Shown: positions 8,061 to 17,460, counted from the stretch's first letter. The stretch: DNA of 64,000 nt from JAZDJP01 sp043803805 (GCA_043803805.1 JAZDJP010000097.1:57736-121735); one strand, 5' to 3'. Notes: generated by a model from the letters alone, not told the origin. Numbers and translations are program-made.

Positions 8061-8928
8061 TTCTGTTCACGGGGATGCCGGCGCGGGCAGAGGCCATCGG
8101 GCCCTGCTGGTTGTCGATATCGGTAATTCCCGTGTGAAGATGGCCGTGTTTTGCGGGAGGCGGATTGTCCTCCGCCGGGCCGTTGAGAATTCTGTTTTCC
8201 TTTCCGGCAATGGTCGTGATATCCTTCAGGACATCCGGTCCCACCATCCGGGAGTGCCGATTGTCGTCTCCTCTGTAAATCCTGCCCTTTGGAGGTCCAT
8301 CGAGGGATTGTTGACGCATGTATTTCGCCGGCATCCTTTTCTCATCGGGCGTGATTTTATCCCTTCTATTCCGAACACCTGCCGCAAACCGGGGCATGTC
8401 GGGACGGACCGCCTTGTAACGGCAATGGCGGCGTATGGTCGTTGCCGGTCGGCTTGTGTCGTGATAAACGTTGGCACGGCCATCACGGTGGATGCGGTGT
8501 CCGCTGATGGCCGATTTCTGGGGGGGGCCATTGCTCCGGGCCCTTTTCTCATGGCACGAGTGCTTAACGAGCATACCGCCCTTCTTCCTTTTGTTTCATT
8601 CCGCCGACCGGCGTCAGTCATCGGGAAAGATACTCCTGGTGCCATCCATTCCGGATTGTGGGGCATCTGCGGGTTGATCCGATTCCTGGCCGAGGCCATG
8701 CAACGGCGGATGAAATGGAGGCGGGTGCCTGTTTTTATCACGGGATGGAAAGGACGGTTGCCGGTGGAGTGGCGGCTGGCCGGATGGCGGTTTATCCCGG
8801 ACCTCACCCTTGTTGGAATTGCCAAAGCCTATGATGGACGCCTTGAACACGGTCACGGCATCGCTTCTCACACCGCTGGCGGACGGGGCGGTTCACGTCA
8901 TCGCTCTGAACGGGATCGGTGCGGCTAA
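8023..8928 (+). CDS. coaX: Type III pantothenate kinase
   Basis: ASKHA-fold kinase (301 aa with this start) that phosphorylates pantothenate in the first step of CoA synthesis. Motifs seen: the phosphate-1 loop LLVVDIGNSRVKMAVF, the pantothenate/monovalent-cation region HVGTDRLV and the phosphate-2 segment NVGTAITVDAV, then GGAIAPG. The start is uncertain: ATG 8023 overlaps the previous gene by 38 bases, and the conserved domain begins only ~25 residues later. The last ~32 residues (after KAYDG) are Arg/Gly/His-rich, unlike the family, and overlap the next gene by 98 bases. Confidence 0.88.
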   Translation: MARRKRLNTKSANSVHGDAGAGRGHRALLVVDIGNSRVKMAVFCGRRIVLRRAVENSVFLSGNGRDILQDIRSHHPGVPIVVSSVNPALWRSIEGLLTHVFRRHPFLIGRDFIPSIPNTCRKPGHVGTDRLVTAMAAYGRCRSACVVINVGTAITVDAVSADGRFLGGAIAPGPFLMARVLNEHTALLPFVSFRRPASVIGKDTPGAIHSGLWGICGLIRFLAEAMQRRMKWRRVPVFITGWKGRLPVEWRLAGWRFIPDLTLVGIAKAYDGRLEHGHGIASHTAGGRGGSRHRSERDRCG

Positions 8929-9991
8929 GTTCCTCGGCCGGTTTCTGGTGAAGGGTGCCGGATGTCGGGGTAATCCATCCCTCGAAAAGATTCGCGCCGT
9001 GAGCGGTCCGGGAGAATCCGTCATCTGGTATCAGTCATCCTCCGGTGGTGTTGAGGTCCATCTCCACGGTGGTCTCACTCGAGCCATTGATATGCTGGAA
9101 CGGTTTCGCCAAGCCGGGGCCTGTGTCGCGCCACCATCCGTTCAGAAAAGCGTGGGCGTGCTACGGGCCGAAGCTCTCGAGCTTCTTCCTCATGCGCGGA
9201 CGTTGCTGTTGGCTCGGATGGTGCTCCATCAATCCTGCGGGGCGTTGGCCCGTGCCGTGGATAACCTTCTCAAACAGATCGAGTGTTGTCCTGTCGATGA
9301 TAATCGATGGGTTACATTTCGTGAATCGCTTGGTCGTCTTCGTGAGACGTCCATATTGGGCCGGATGATCCGTTGCTCGCTTCGCGTAGTTATCGCTGGC
9401 CCGCCCGGTAGCGGGAAGTCGTCACTTTTTAACGCCCTGACAGCATCGGCTACGGCCCTGACGGGCATGTCGGGTTCCACCACCCGGGATTGTCTGGAAG
9501 GGGAGATGCACATCGGCGGAATTCCCATGGTTGTTGTTGATACCCCCGGATTCGGGCCGACACGCGGGCCCCGAGAACAAAGATCGGATGCAATTGTCGA
9601 ACAGGCCATTGCCGCAGCCGATGTTGTGGTCTGGTTAAATGACATGGGGTGTCCGACGCCAAAGAGGAGCTGTTTTGCAAAATCATTTGAGAGGCATTGC
9701 CTTGTTGTGATGGCCAAGGCCGACGGTTCCGAACCGGATGCCCGTGAGATGCTCGCCATCTCCACACGGACGGGAAATGGTCTGGAACGTCTCCGTCGGG
9801 AGATCGTCTCGTTCCTTCTTCCGAAAGATTGGGAACGGATGGTGAAAGGGCCCATCCTTCTCACGGAGCGACAGCGCTTTCTGATGGAAGGGGCGATCCG
9901 GCTTGCATTTCAACAGCCTCCGGACGCGGTTGGCGTTCGTGAGCAATTGCAGCTTTTGGTGGGGGTTAAAACGTCCCCTAGCCCGGCTTGA
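8831..9991 (+). CDS. Shortened MnmE/TrmE-like GTPase
   Basis: A 386-aa protein resembling the tRNA-modification GTPase MnmE but reduced. The N-terminal ~115 residues fit a degenerate TrmE-N fold (VHVIALNGIGAAKF; VEVHLHGG in place of VVEIHCHGG). A helical linker follows. The G domain from residue ~188 has GPPGSGKSS, the G2 Thr in STTRD, DTPGFG for G3 and AKAD for G4. The GEFTxRAFxNGK block and the C-terminal CxGK motif, whose Cys is needed for wobble-uridine modification, are both absent. It is likely a paralogue with another role. The start was chosen at the double ATG at 8831; it overlaps coaX by 98 bases. Confidence 0.75.
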   Translation: MMDALNTVTASLLTPLADGAVHVIALNGIGAAKFLGRFLVKGAGCRGNPSLEKIRAVSGPGESVIWYQSSSGGVEVHLHGGLTRAIDMLERFRQAGACVAPPSVQKSVGVLRAEALELLPHARTLLLARMVLHQSCGALARAVDNLLKQIECCPVDDNRWVTFRESLGRLRETSILGRMIRCSLRVVIAGPPGSGKSSLFNALTASATALTGMSGSTTRDCLEGEMHIGGIPMVVVDTPGFGPTRGPREQRSDAIVEQAIAAADVVVWLNDMGCPTPKRSCFAKSFERHCLVVMAKADGSEPDAREMLAISTRTGNGLERLRREIVSFLLPKDWERMVKGPILLTERQRFLMEGAIRLAFQQPPDAVGVREQLQLLVGVKTSPSPA

Positions 9992-10016
9992 CAACCGATG
10001 TGATTTCGGGTACCTT
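9988..10016 (+). promoter_or_regulatory. Sigma70-type promoter of pyrBIC
   Basis: TTGACA at 9988-9993 and TACCTT at 10011-10016 are separated by exactly 17 bases. The -35 box overlaps the stop codon of the MnmE-like gene. Transcription would start near 10023, giving a ~13-base leader with a GAAGG ribosome site before the pyrB ATG at 10036. The leader is too short for a pyrimidine attenuator. Confidence 0.7.
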
Positions 10017-10035
10017 CCGCACCGTGAAGGACAAA

Positions 10036-10968
10036 ATGACACAGTTCGCTGGACGTGATGTTATATCAATTGCCGATTTTTCCAAAGAGGAGATCCTCTA
10101 TATTCTTGATGTCGCCGGTCGCATGGAGCGCCATCCCGCACCCAACCTCATGACCGGGGAAATCATGGCGACGCTCTTTTTCGAGCCCAGCACCCGGACC
10201 CGGCTTTCCTTCGAAACGGCCATGCAGCGGATGGGGGGCAAGGTCATCGGATTTTCCGAGGCGGGGACCTCATCGGTTGCAAAAGGGGAAACACTTTCCG
10301 ACACGGTCCGGATGGTGGAGAAATACGCGGACGCTCTGGTGATCCGTCACCCTCTCGAGGGGGCGGCCCGTTTGGCGGCCGAGGTCGTTAACATTCCCGT
10401 CATCAACGGCGGGGATGGCGCCAATCAGCATCCTACTCAAACATTCCTTGATCTCTACACCATCCAGAAACATCAACCGGCGCCGTTCCGCGGCAAGAAA
10501 GGCTTGTCCCTCGCGTTTGTGGGGGATCTCAAGTATGGACGTACGGTGCATTCTCTGGCGGTGGCTCTCACACATTTCCCATGCCGGCTCTTCTTCGTAT
10601 CACCGGAAAGTCTCGCGATGCCCGGGCATTACCTGGAACTTCTCCGCGAACGCGGGGTGATATATTCTTCACACCGGGAGATCGAGGAGGTTTTGCCGAA
10701 CGTGGATATCCTATACGCCACACGAATTCAGGAGGAACGGTTCCCGGACCCTGTCGAGTATGCCAAAGTCAAGAACGCCTATGTGATCCGGCCCGATGTT
10801 CTGAAGGGGGCGCGACCGCATCTTCGGATTCTGCATCCCCTGCCTCGTGTGGGCGAAATTGACCGAGGGGTGGATGCCCTTCCGTATGCGGCCTATTTCG
10901 AACAGGCAGCGAATGGAATCCCCGTCCGGCAGGCGATTCTGGCGCTTGTTTTGGGGAAGGTTCAATGA
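10036..10968 (+). CDS. pyrB: Aspartate carbamoyltransferase catalytic subunit
   Basis: A 310-aa ATCase catalytic chain making N-carbamoyl-aspartate, the committed step of pyrimidine synthesis. The carbamoyl-phosphate site FEPSTRTRLSFE is at residues ~52-63, the HPTQTFLDLYTI motif near 132, and the C-terminal ILHPLPRVGEID near 265. The start at ATG 10036 follows GAAGG and gives the usual length of class-B catalytic chains; the in-frame TTG at 9988 lies in the promoter. It overlaps pyrI by 4 bases (ATGA), so a catalytic-regulatory holoenzyme is expected. Confidence 0.96.
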   Translation: MTQFAGRDVISIADFSKEEILYILDVAGRMERHPAPNLMTGEIMATLFFEPSTRTRLSFETAMQRMGGKVIGFSEAGTSSVAKGETLSDTVRMVEKYADALVIRHPLEGAARLAAEVVNIPVINGGDGANQHPTQTFLDLYTIQKHQPAPFRGKKGLSLAFVGDLKYGRTVHSLAVALTHFPCRLFFVSPESLAMPGHYLELLRERGVIYSSHREIEEVLPNVDILYATRIQEERFPDPVEYAKVKNAYVIRPDVLKGARPHLRILHPLPRVGEIDRGVDALPYAAYFEQAANGIPVRQAILALVLGKVQ

Positions 10969-11432
10969 GTCCAAGAAGAAAAACCCCCCAGGAGATCAAC
11001 GTTCAGGCCATTGAGAACGGAACGGTCATAGATCACCTTCCGTCGGAAACTACTCTTGCCGTGTTCCAGATACTATCGCGTTCCGACGACATGGTGGCCA
11101 TTGGCATCAACCTTTCCAGCAAGAAGATTGGTCGGAAGGGGTTTGTGAAGTTCGCGAACAAAATGCTCACTCCGGAAGAGGTCAACAAAATTGCTGTCAT
11201 CGCCCCAAGCGCCTCGGTGAACATCATCAAGCATTTCAAGGTCGTTCGGAAGGTGAAAGTCACGATCCCGGATGTTGTTGAGGGAATACTGCGTTGCACA
11301 AATCCGCATTGCATCACAAATCACGAGAAAGTGCGGACGCGTTTCCACTCCAGTTCCGATCGGGAAAAGCTGAACCTCCGCTGCCATTATTGCGAAAGGA
11401 CGGTCCTCCGTTCGGATGCGGTTGTCATCTGA
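10965..11432 (+). CDS. pyrI: Aspartate carbamoyltransferase regulatory subunit
   Basis: A 155-aa regulatory chain that binds nucleotide effectors and joins the catalytic trimers. The N-terminal allosteric domain shows VQAIENGTVIDHLP. The C-terminal zinc domain has four Cys as CTNPHC and CHYC. PyrI is known mainly from enterobacteria, archaea and scattered other phyla; its presence predicts a CTP/ATP-sensitive ATCase here. It is translationally coupled to pyrB. Confidence 0.96.
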   Translation: MSPRRKTPQEINVQAIENGTVIDHLPSETTLAVFQILSRSDDMVAIGINLSSKKIGRKGFVKFANKMLTPEEVNKIAVIAPSASVNIIKHFKVVRKVKVTIPDVVEGILRCTNPHCITNHEKVRTRFHSSSDREKLNLRCHYCERTVLRSDAVVI

Positions 11433-11457
11433 AATTCCCCCCGGCTGTCCTCACGCG

Positions 11458-12795
11458 ATGGAAAATCCTTCCAACCCATCCCCTTTTCCAGATGTATCAG
11501 CCTGGCATCTTCGCGGGGTACATGTGGCCGATTCCGTGCGCGGAATCTCGTGTTCGGAAGATGTCTGGATGTGGGGAGGTGAGATTCGAATCGGGACGCC
11601 TCCGGCGGTTGTTCGCGGAGCGGTGGATGGTCGCGGGCTGTGTCTTCTGCCGGGATTCGTGGATCTGCATGTGCACATGCGAGAGCCCGGATCGGAAGAT
11701 GCTGAAACGATCGCAACCGCCTGTAGGGCCGCCCTTGCAGGTGGAGTGACCCGTCTCTGCTGCATGCCCAACACAACGCCGCCTCTTGATGACCCGGAGA
11801 TTGTCCTTCAGGTTCGAGAAGCCGCGAGAAAGGCTGGCGGACCTGCTGTACATCCGGTGGGTGCCATCACGATTGGAAGAGAGGGGAAATCACTCGCCCC
11901 GATGGACCTTCTCGACGCGGCCGGTTGTGTCGCGTTCAGCGACGACGGCGATTTTGTCCAGAACGACAGGCTCATGCGACAGGCGATGTCCAAGGCGCGC
12001 TCCTTGGGGCGTCCCATAATGGCGCATTGTGAAAACACGCATGGAATTTCACGCGGTTGCGTTCATGAGGGGGAAACCGCCCGACGGTTGGGTATTCCGG
12101 AAATGCCAAGTCTTGATGAAGTCGACGCTGTCAGGCGGGACGTCGTTGAGGCTCTTAGGACAAATGCCCATCTGCATATTCAGCATGTCAGCACGGCTGG
12201 CGCGCTGGAGATTATTCGGGAGGGAAAACGTCGGGGCGGACGCATCACGGCCGAGGTGACGCCGCATCATCTGGCGCTTACCGAAGAAGACATTCGGAAA
12301 GATGATGCCGTTTTTAAAATGAATCCCCCCATTCGCACCCGCGAGGACCGCGATGCTCTTCGACAGGCCTTGAAGGAGGGATTGCTGGATTGTATCGCAA
12401 CTGATCATGCCCCGCATGCCGCAGCGCGCAAGGTGGGGGGGCTTCGTGGGGGGGCATTTGGCGTGATCGGGCTCGAGACCCTCTTCCCTGTGAGTTTTAC
12501 AACGATGGTGAACAGCGGGATTCTCACCTTGCCGGAACTGATTGATCGCATGGTCATTCGCCCCTGCCGTCTCCTCGGCATGCAGGAGAGGAGGATTGAT
12601 GCGAATTTTCCGGCCGATGTAGTTCTGGCGGATCTGGATGACGAATTCACGATTGAACCCGAACGCTTCGAATCCCGGAGCCGCAACTGCCCATTTTCAG
12701 GACTCCGCATGCGGGGGCGTGTTCTCGCCACGTGGGTGGAAGGGCGACTGGAATGGTGTCATCCCGAATTCACGGAGCGGATTACCCTGTCGTGA
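11458..12795 (+). CDS. pyrC: Dihydroorotase (class I)
   Basis: A 445-aa amidohydrolase that cyclises carbamoyl-aspartate to dihydroorotate. Metal and active-site motifs are seen: DLHVHMREPG, the CMPNTTPPLD segment, HIQHVSTAG, EVTPHHLAL and ATDHAPH. The start is uncertain. ATG 11416 would overlap pyrI by 17 bases, while ATG 11458 lies 25 bases after it and gives a length closer to the family norm. Last gene of pyrBIC; convergent with ndk. Confidence 0.94.
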   Translation: MENPSNPSPFPDVSAWHLRGVHVADSVRGISCSEDVWMWGGEIRIGTPPAVVRGAVDGRGLCLLPGFVDLHVHMREPGSEDAETIATACRAALAGGVTRLCCMPNTTPPLDDPEIVLQVREAARKAGGPAVHPVGAITIGREGKSLAPMDLLDAAGCVAFSDDGDFVQNDRLMRQAMSKARSLGRPIMAHCENTHGISRGCVHEGETARRLGIPEMPSLDEVDAVRRDVVEALRTNAHLHIQHVSTAGALEIIREGKRRGGRITAEVTPHHLALTEEDIRKDDAVFKMNPPIRTREDRDALRQALKEGLLDCIATDHAPHAAARKVGGLRGGAFGVIGLETLFPVSFTTMVNSGILTLPELIDRMVIRPCRLLGMQERRIDANFPADVVLADLDDEFTIEPERFESRSRNCPFSGLRMRGRVLATWVEGRLEWCHPEFTERITLS

Positions 12796-12823
12796 TGATC
12801 CGGAATTTTAAGCCGAAGGGTGT

Positions 12824-13993
12824 TCAGATTTTCCCTTTGCGAAGGTAGGATTTGATCAGCCGCTGAAAATCCAAATGGAGCTCCGGATTCCAGAGGTCCA
12901 CAATTTTCCGCTCCCGTTCCGCACTGGCCACGGAATCCGAGGCATGTGCTCCATTGCGCATGAGATCGCGTCCGTAATCGCTCCGGACTGTGCCCTCATC
13001 GGCTTTCCGTGGATCGGTTGAACCAAGAAGCGCTCGTATTTTCTCGACAGCATTAATTCCTTGATAGAGTAGCGCGAGGGATTTTCCGGGTTTTTGGTGC
13101 AAATGTCGCCCGGCGTCATCGGACGATGTTCCGGTCATATATTGGACGATCCGATTGAATTCGGTTTTCGCATTGATATCTTTCAGGAGGTCCGTGATAG
13201 CGTCATAAATCTCATCTTCGATGGTGAAGCCAAGGTCCGCAAGACGCGACCTGACCTTGTCGCGAAGCCCGCCTTTTAATTTTTCAACAAAAAGACGGCG
13301 CAACGGCCCGTAAAACTCCTCGGCCTGACGGACAGTGAGGTGAAGCAGTTTCGCTCCGACGATGTAAAGCCCGCTCCTCGAAAAACTGTCGATGATATTG
13401 CCGGGGCGTGAACTCATTTGATAAAAGTTATCCGGTTTGATGATGACGAGCGTGGTTTCGGGTTTTTGGCCACGAGGAAAGGGCATTATCTTTTCGAAAA
13501 TCCCTCCTTCCTTTTCAGCGTATTCGGCGAAGAGTTCGAGCTGCAAGCGGTTGGTCTGCGGGTCCGCAGAGGTCAGGACTGCCGGATCAAAATACCGCAG
13601 TTCGCCTGCGCGGTAACCGATGAAGTCCCCGTATGTCCCCCGAATGGTGTCGCCTTTGGGATCCGGCATGGGCCCTGCAATTTTCGAGATGTGACTGATG
13701 GCATTTTCTCCATAAAAAAGGAGAACGAGCGATCGGTTCACAATCCCGATCCGATTTTTTGGCCGGAAGCATTCATTCAGATAATTGATTAGCGCCTTCC
13801 TAACGGAAGGCGCTATGTGCTGGAGCTCAATGGTGGCCTCGTACCGGTCCACGAAGACGTCTCCGGGCATGAACATGCGGGCGCCGACGAATTCAAGGCG
13901 TGCCGATGAAAGAAGCCGCCCGATGATTCCACCCGTCCGGCTCTTGATGAGGCTGTAAGGTGTGATCAGGACGTAAGCGAGTTCCTTGACCAT
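12824..13993 (-). CDS. ndk: Tandem nucleoside diphosphate kinase (two NDK domains)
   Basis: A 389-aa protein made of two NDK-like domains; ordinary NDKs are ~140 aa. NDK equalises nucleoside triphosphate pools through a phosphohistidine. Domain 2 (residues ~190-375) has IIKPDNF, LLGSTDPRKADEGTVRSDYG and the catalytic His350 in NGAHASDSVASAE. It carries an apparent insertion of about 50 residues between the YGPLRR and ALLYQG segments. Domain 1 (residues 1-165) keeps the fold pattern (LITPYSLIKSRTG, LLFYGENA, DTIRGTYGDF) but lacks the H-G-S-D-S motif, so it is probably inactive. It follows dnaE by 17 bases; co-transcription would link dNTP supply to replication. Confidence 0.85.
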   Translation of the reverse strand: MVKELAYVLITPYSLIKSRTGGIIGRLLSSARLEFVGARMFMPGDVFVDRYEATIELQHIAPSVRKALINYLNECFRPKNRIGIVNRSLVLLFYGENAISHISKIAGPMPDPKGDTIRGTYGDFIGYRAGELRYFDPAVLTSADPQTNRLQLELFAEYAEKEGGIFEKIMPFPRGQKPETTLVIIKPDNFYQMSSRPGNIIDSFSRSGLYIVGAKLLHLTVRQAEEFYGPLRRLFVEKLKGGLRDKVRSRLADLGFTIEDEIYDAITDLLKDINAKTEFNRIVQYMTGTSSDDAGRHLHQKPGKSLALLYQGINAVEKIRALLGSTDPRKADEGTVRSDYGRDLMRNGAHASDSVASAERERKIVDLWNPELHLDFQRLIKSYLRKGKI

Positions 13994-14010
13994 GGCTGAT
14001 TCTCCCGGGT

Positions 14011-17000
14011 TTAGGAGCGGAAATACACGTGTTCTCGTCCAACGATGCGGTCAAGATCATTAAGAAATCCAACGGTTGCGGATACCGACAGGTCATTGGC
14101 GGTCCGAACATACGTTTCGTTCCCGTTGTCCTGAAACTTCAGGATGACCGGGCAGGCGCCGGGGTGGGAGGCCAGAACATTTCGGATTTCCTTGAGGAGC
14201 CCCGTGTTCGAACCAAAGGGGGGAATGTGGATCCAGACACTGCGGGCCAGGCGTTCCGTGGCGTTTTCCAAGGGGATCATCTCATCCACGATGATCTGGG
14301 GGTTGTCCCGGCTCAGGTCGAGTTTGCCGAGGACGAAGACAATCCGATCCACCGAGAGAAGTTCGGCATGGGCGGCGTAAATCCGGGGGAAAAGAACACA
14401 GGAGATTCGGCCGCTGAAGTCCGCGAGGTCGAACATGGCCATGCGTTCACCTTTTTTGGTGGTCAGGGACCGCATGGAGGCGATAATACCGCCAAGAATG
14501 ATTTCGACACCATCGGCACAGTTAATGACATCTGCGGTTGAAGAAGATGAGAACGAACGCAGGATGTTTTCATGACCGACGAGAGGATGACTGGAAACAA
14601 AGTAACCGAGGATTTTCTTTTCGTGGGCCAGGCGTTCGGTCTCGGGCCATTCGGGAATATCGGGCAAACGGACGGATCCCAACGGTGATGGAAGGGAATC
14701 GAGAAAACTCATCTGCCCGCGGCGTTGGTCCGTCTGGCGATGATCACCAAGTCGCATGGCATCCTCGAGGGCGGCCACCAGTTGAGATCTCCGTGCGCCG
14801 AGGGAGTCGAAGGCGCCGCAACCAATCAGGCTTTCCAGGGCGCGTTTGTTGACCAGGCGCATGTCAACGACCTCGCAAAAGTGGAAAAGAGATTGAAAAG
14901 GTCCGGACTTTTCTCGCGCGCGGAGGATGGACTCCACGGCTTTGTTTCCCGCGTTCTTGACAGCGCTCAGGCCGAATCGGATCTTGTTCTGGATCACCGT
15001 GAAGTCAGAGGAGCTTTCGTTGATGTCAGGGGGGAGAACTTCCATTCCCATGCGATGGCATTCCTCGATGTATTCGACGATCTTGTCCGTATCGCCCATT
15101 TCAAATGTCATTAGGGCGGCCATATACTCGGTGGGGAAATTGGACTTGAGGTAGGCCGTCTGGTAGGCCAGAAGCGCATAGGCCGTTGAGTGTGATTTGT
15201 TGAATCCGTAACCGCCGAAATAGTTGATTTGTTCGAACAGGTTTTCGGCTTCCTTGGCCGGGAGCTGGTTTTTCCGGGCGCCTCCCAGAAATGCCCCTCG
15301 AAGGTTCTCAATAACCTCCCGCTTTTTCTTGCTGATGGCCTTGATGAGGTTGTAGGCCTCGGTCAGGGATAGGCCGCCGAGGCGATGAACAATCTGCATG
15401 ACCTGTTCCTGGTACACCATTACCCCATAGGTTTCCTTGAGGATCGACTCAAGACGGGGGTCCGGGTACTGGACCGGTATCTCACCATGCTTGCGACGGA
15501 TGAAATCCTGAATCATCCCGCTTCCCAGGGGACCAGGGCGATACAGGGCCACCATGGCGATGATGTCTTCGAACCGATCGGGACGGAGTTGTCGAATCAG
15601 ATCGCGCATCCCCGAGGATTCAAATTGGAATACTCCATGTGTTTCTCCGTTCTGAAGAAGCCTGTAGGTTGGGATGTCATCAAGAGGAAGGCCGCGCGTG
15701 TCGATGTCGATCCCGCGTGTTTTCTGAACAATCTCGACCGTTCGTGCGATCACGGTGAGTGTGCGAAGGCCTAGAAAATCCATTTTCAGCATCCCGATGG
15801 ATTCGAGGGATTCCATGGGATATTGGGTGACGAGGACATCCCCGTTCCTGTAGAGTGGCAGGTATTCAGTAAGTGGCTTGTCCGAAATAACGACGCCGGC
15901 TGCATGTTTCGAGGCGTGACGGCAAAGTCCCTCCAGACGCATCGCGATGTCAAAGAGATCGCGATAGCGTTCATCCATGTCATACAACTGTTTCAGGTCG
16001 GGTTCCTGTTCAAGCGCCTTTTTGAGCTGAATGCCGATTGTTTCCGGTACTTTTTTAGCAATGCGGTCCACATCCGCGACAGGGAAGTTGAGTACTCGGC
16101 CGACATCTCGAATAGCGCCTCGGGCCGCCATGGTGCCGAACGTAATAATTTGTGCGACATTGTCGGATCCGTATTTCTGTTTAACGTAATCGATTATTCG
16201 GTCACGTCCCAGCATGCAGAAATCGATGTCGACATCCGGAAGCTGTTTGCGATTGATGTCCAGAAACCGTTCGAAAAGACATCCATAGCGGAGCGGATCG
16301 ATATTCGTGATATCGAGGGTGTAGGAGACAATGCTGCCTGCGGCCGAGCCGCGTCCCGGACCAACTGGAATCCCCTGGGATTTGGCGTAATGAACAAAAT
16401 CGCGGACGATTAGAAAATAACTTACAAACCCCATGGTCTCAATTGTTTTCAATTCATATTCGAGACGAGCTTCTATTTCAGTAGTTAACGTTCCGTATTT
16501 GCTAATGGCCCCTTGTCGGCAAAGATCTCGGAGATGTTGGGAATTTGATCTTCCCGGTATGGATTGAAAGTGGGGGAGGTGCTTGGAAGACAGGTCGAGT
16601 TCGAGATTGCATTTTCCGGCTACTTCCAGGGTGTTTGTGATAACCTCCGGGTGATTGGCGAAACGGATTTTCATCTCTTCGGGAGATTTAAAGTAGAATT
16701 CAGGAGCGGACATGCGGAGGCGGTCTTCGTCAGACAGGAGTTTCCCGGTGTTGATGCACAAGAGGGCATCGTGGGCGCGCCAGTCGTCCCGTTTCATGTA
16801 ATGGACATCATTCGTGGCTACGACGGGAATGTCGAGTCGTTTTTGGAGGCGGAAGATGCCTTCGTTGACGGGCTTTTGATCGGGGATTCCATGATCCATG
16901 ACTTCCAAATAAAAGTTATCTTTTCCAAAGATGTCGGAATAGTCTGACGCCACGTTTTCAGCAATTTCTTCATGACCATTGGCAATTAGCATGGAAATTT

Positions 17001-17436
17001 CCGAATGGAGACAACTACTTGTGGCAACAAGGCCGTCGGCATATTTTCTTAAAATTTCCTTGTCCACACGCGGCTTGTAATAAAAACCTTCAATGTTGGC
17101 CAGTGTGACTAGTTGAATAAGGTTCTTGTAACCGCGTTCATTTTTAATCAGGAGAACCAGGTGCTGGGATGATTCCTGACCGGTTTTGGATTCCCGGGAA
17201 TGTCGACTTCCAGGAGCGACATAAACCTCACATCCGAGTATGGGTTTGATTCCTGATTCCACGGCGGTTTTGTAAAACTCTATGGCTCCAAAAAGGTTTC
17301 CGTGATCGGTGACGGCAAGGGAGGGCATACCCATTTCGCGTGCAGTTTGAACAAGTTCTTCATGGCGACACGCGCCATCAAGAAGACTATAGTGGCTGTG
17401 AACGTGAAGATGAACGAACGGTGAGTTTTTTTTCAT
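14011..17436 (-). CDS. dnaE: DNA polymerase III subunit alpha
   Basis: The 1141-aa replicative C-family polymerase. The N-terminal PHP domain is intact in its metal motifs (FVHLHVHSHYSLLDG, VTDHGNLFG, LGCEVYV). The palm has GPGRGSAAGSIVSY and the catalytic PDVDIDFC at about residues 398-405, then KMDFLGLRTLTVI. A helix-hairpin-helix region (YGFNKSHSTAYALLAYQTAYLK) and the C-terminal OB fold (IILGGIIASMRSLTTKKGERM) follow. Length and order match DnaE1-type enzymes. It starts MKKNSPF with a weak ribosome site and is preceded by a TTGATG/TATAAT promoter. ndk follows in the same direction. Confidence 0.97.
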   Translation of the reverse strand: MKKNSPFVHLHVHSHYSLLDGACRHEELVQTAREMGMPSLAVTDHGNLFGAIEFYKTAVESGIKPILGCEVYVAPGSRHSRESKTGQESSQHLVLLIKNERGYKNLIQLVTLANIEGFYYKPRVDKEILRKYADGLVATSSCLHSEISMLIANGHEEIAENVASDYSDIFGKDNFYLEVMDHGIPDQKPVNEGIFRLQKRLDIPVVATNDVHYMKRDDWRAHDALLCINTGKLLSDEDRLRMSAPEFYFKSPEEMKIRFANHPEVITNTLEVAGKCNLELDLSSKHLPHFQSIPGRSNSQHLRDLCRQGAISKYGTLTTEIEARLEYELKTIETMGFVSYFLIVRDFVHYAKSQGIPVGPGRGSAAGSIVSYTLDITNIDPLRYGCLFERFLDINRKQLPDVDIDFCMLGRDRIIDYVKQKYGSDNVAQIITFGTMAARGAIRDVGRVLNFPVADVDRIAKKVPETIGIQLKKALEQEPDLKQLYDMDERYRDLFDIAMRLEGLCRHASKHAAGVVISDKPLTEYLPLYRNGDVLVTQYPMESLESIGMLKMDFLGLRTLTVIARTVEIVQKTRGIDIDTRGLPLDDIPTYRLLQNGETHGVFQFESSGMRDLIRQLRPDRFEDIIAMVALYRPGPLGSGMIQDFIRRKHGEIPVQYPDPRLESILKETYGVMVYQEQVMQIVHRLGGLSLTEAYNLIKAISKKKREVIENLRGAFLGGARKNQLPAKEAENLFEQINYFGGYGFNKSHSTAYALLAYQTAYLKSNFPTEYMAALMTFEMGDTDKIVEYIEECHRMGMEVLPPDINESSSDFTVIQNKIRFGLSAVKNAGNKAVESILRAREKSGPFQSLFHFCEVVDMRLVNKRALESLIGCGAFDSLGARRSQLVAALEDAMRLGDHRQTDQRRGQMSFLDSLPSPLGSVRLPDIPEWPETERLAHEKKILGYFVSSHPLVGHENILRSFSSSSTADVINCADGVEIILGGIIASMRSLTTKKGERMAMFDLADFSGRISCVLFPRIYAAHAELLSVDRIVFVLGKLDLSRDNPQIIVDEMIPLENATERLARSVWIHIPPFGSNTGLLKEIRNVLASHPGACPVILKFQDNGNETYVRTANDLSVSATVGFLNDLDRIVGREHVYFRS

Positions 17437-17460
17437 CTGTTGCGTTTTAAATCCACGCTT

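Noticed and set aside
10017..10035. Pyrimidine attenuator in the pyrB leader
   Set aside because: The predicted leader is only about 13 bases, with no terminator hairpin or leader peptide.
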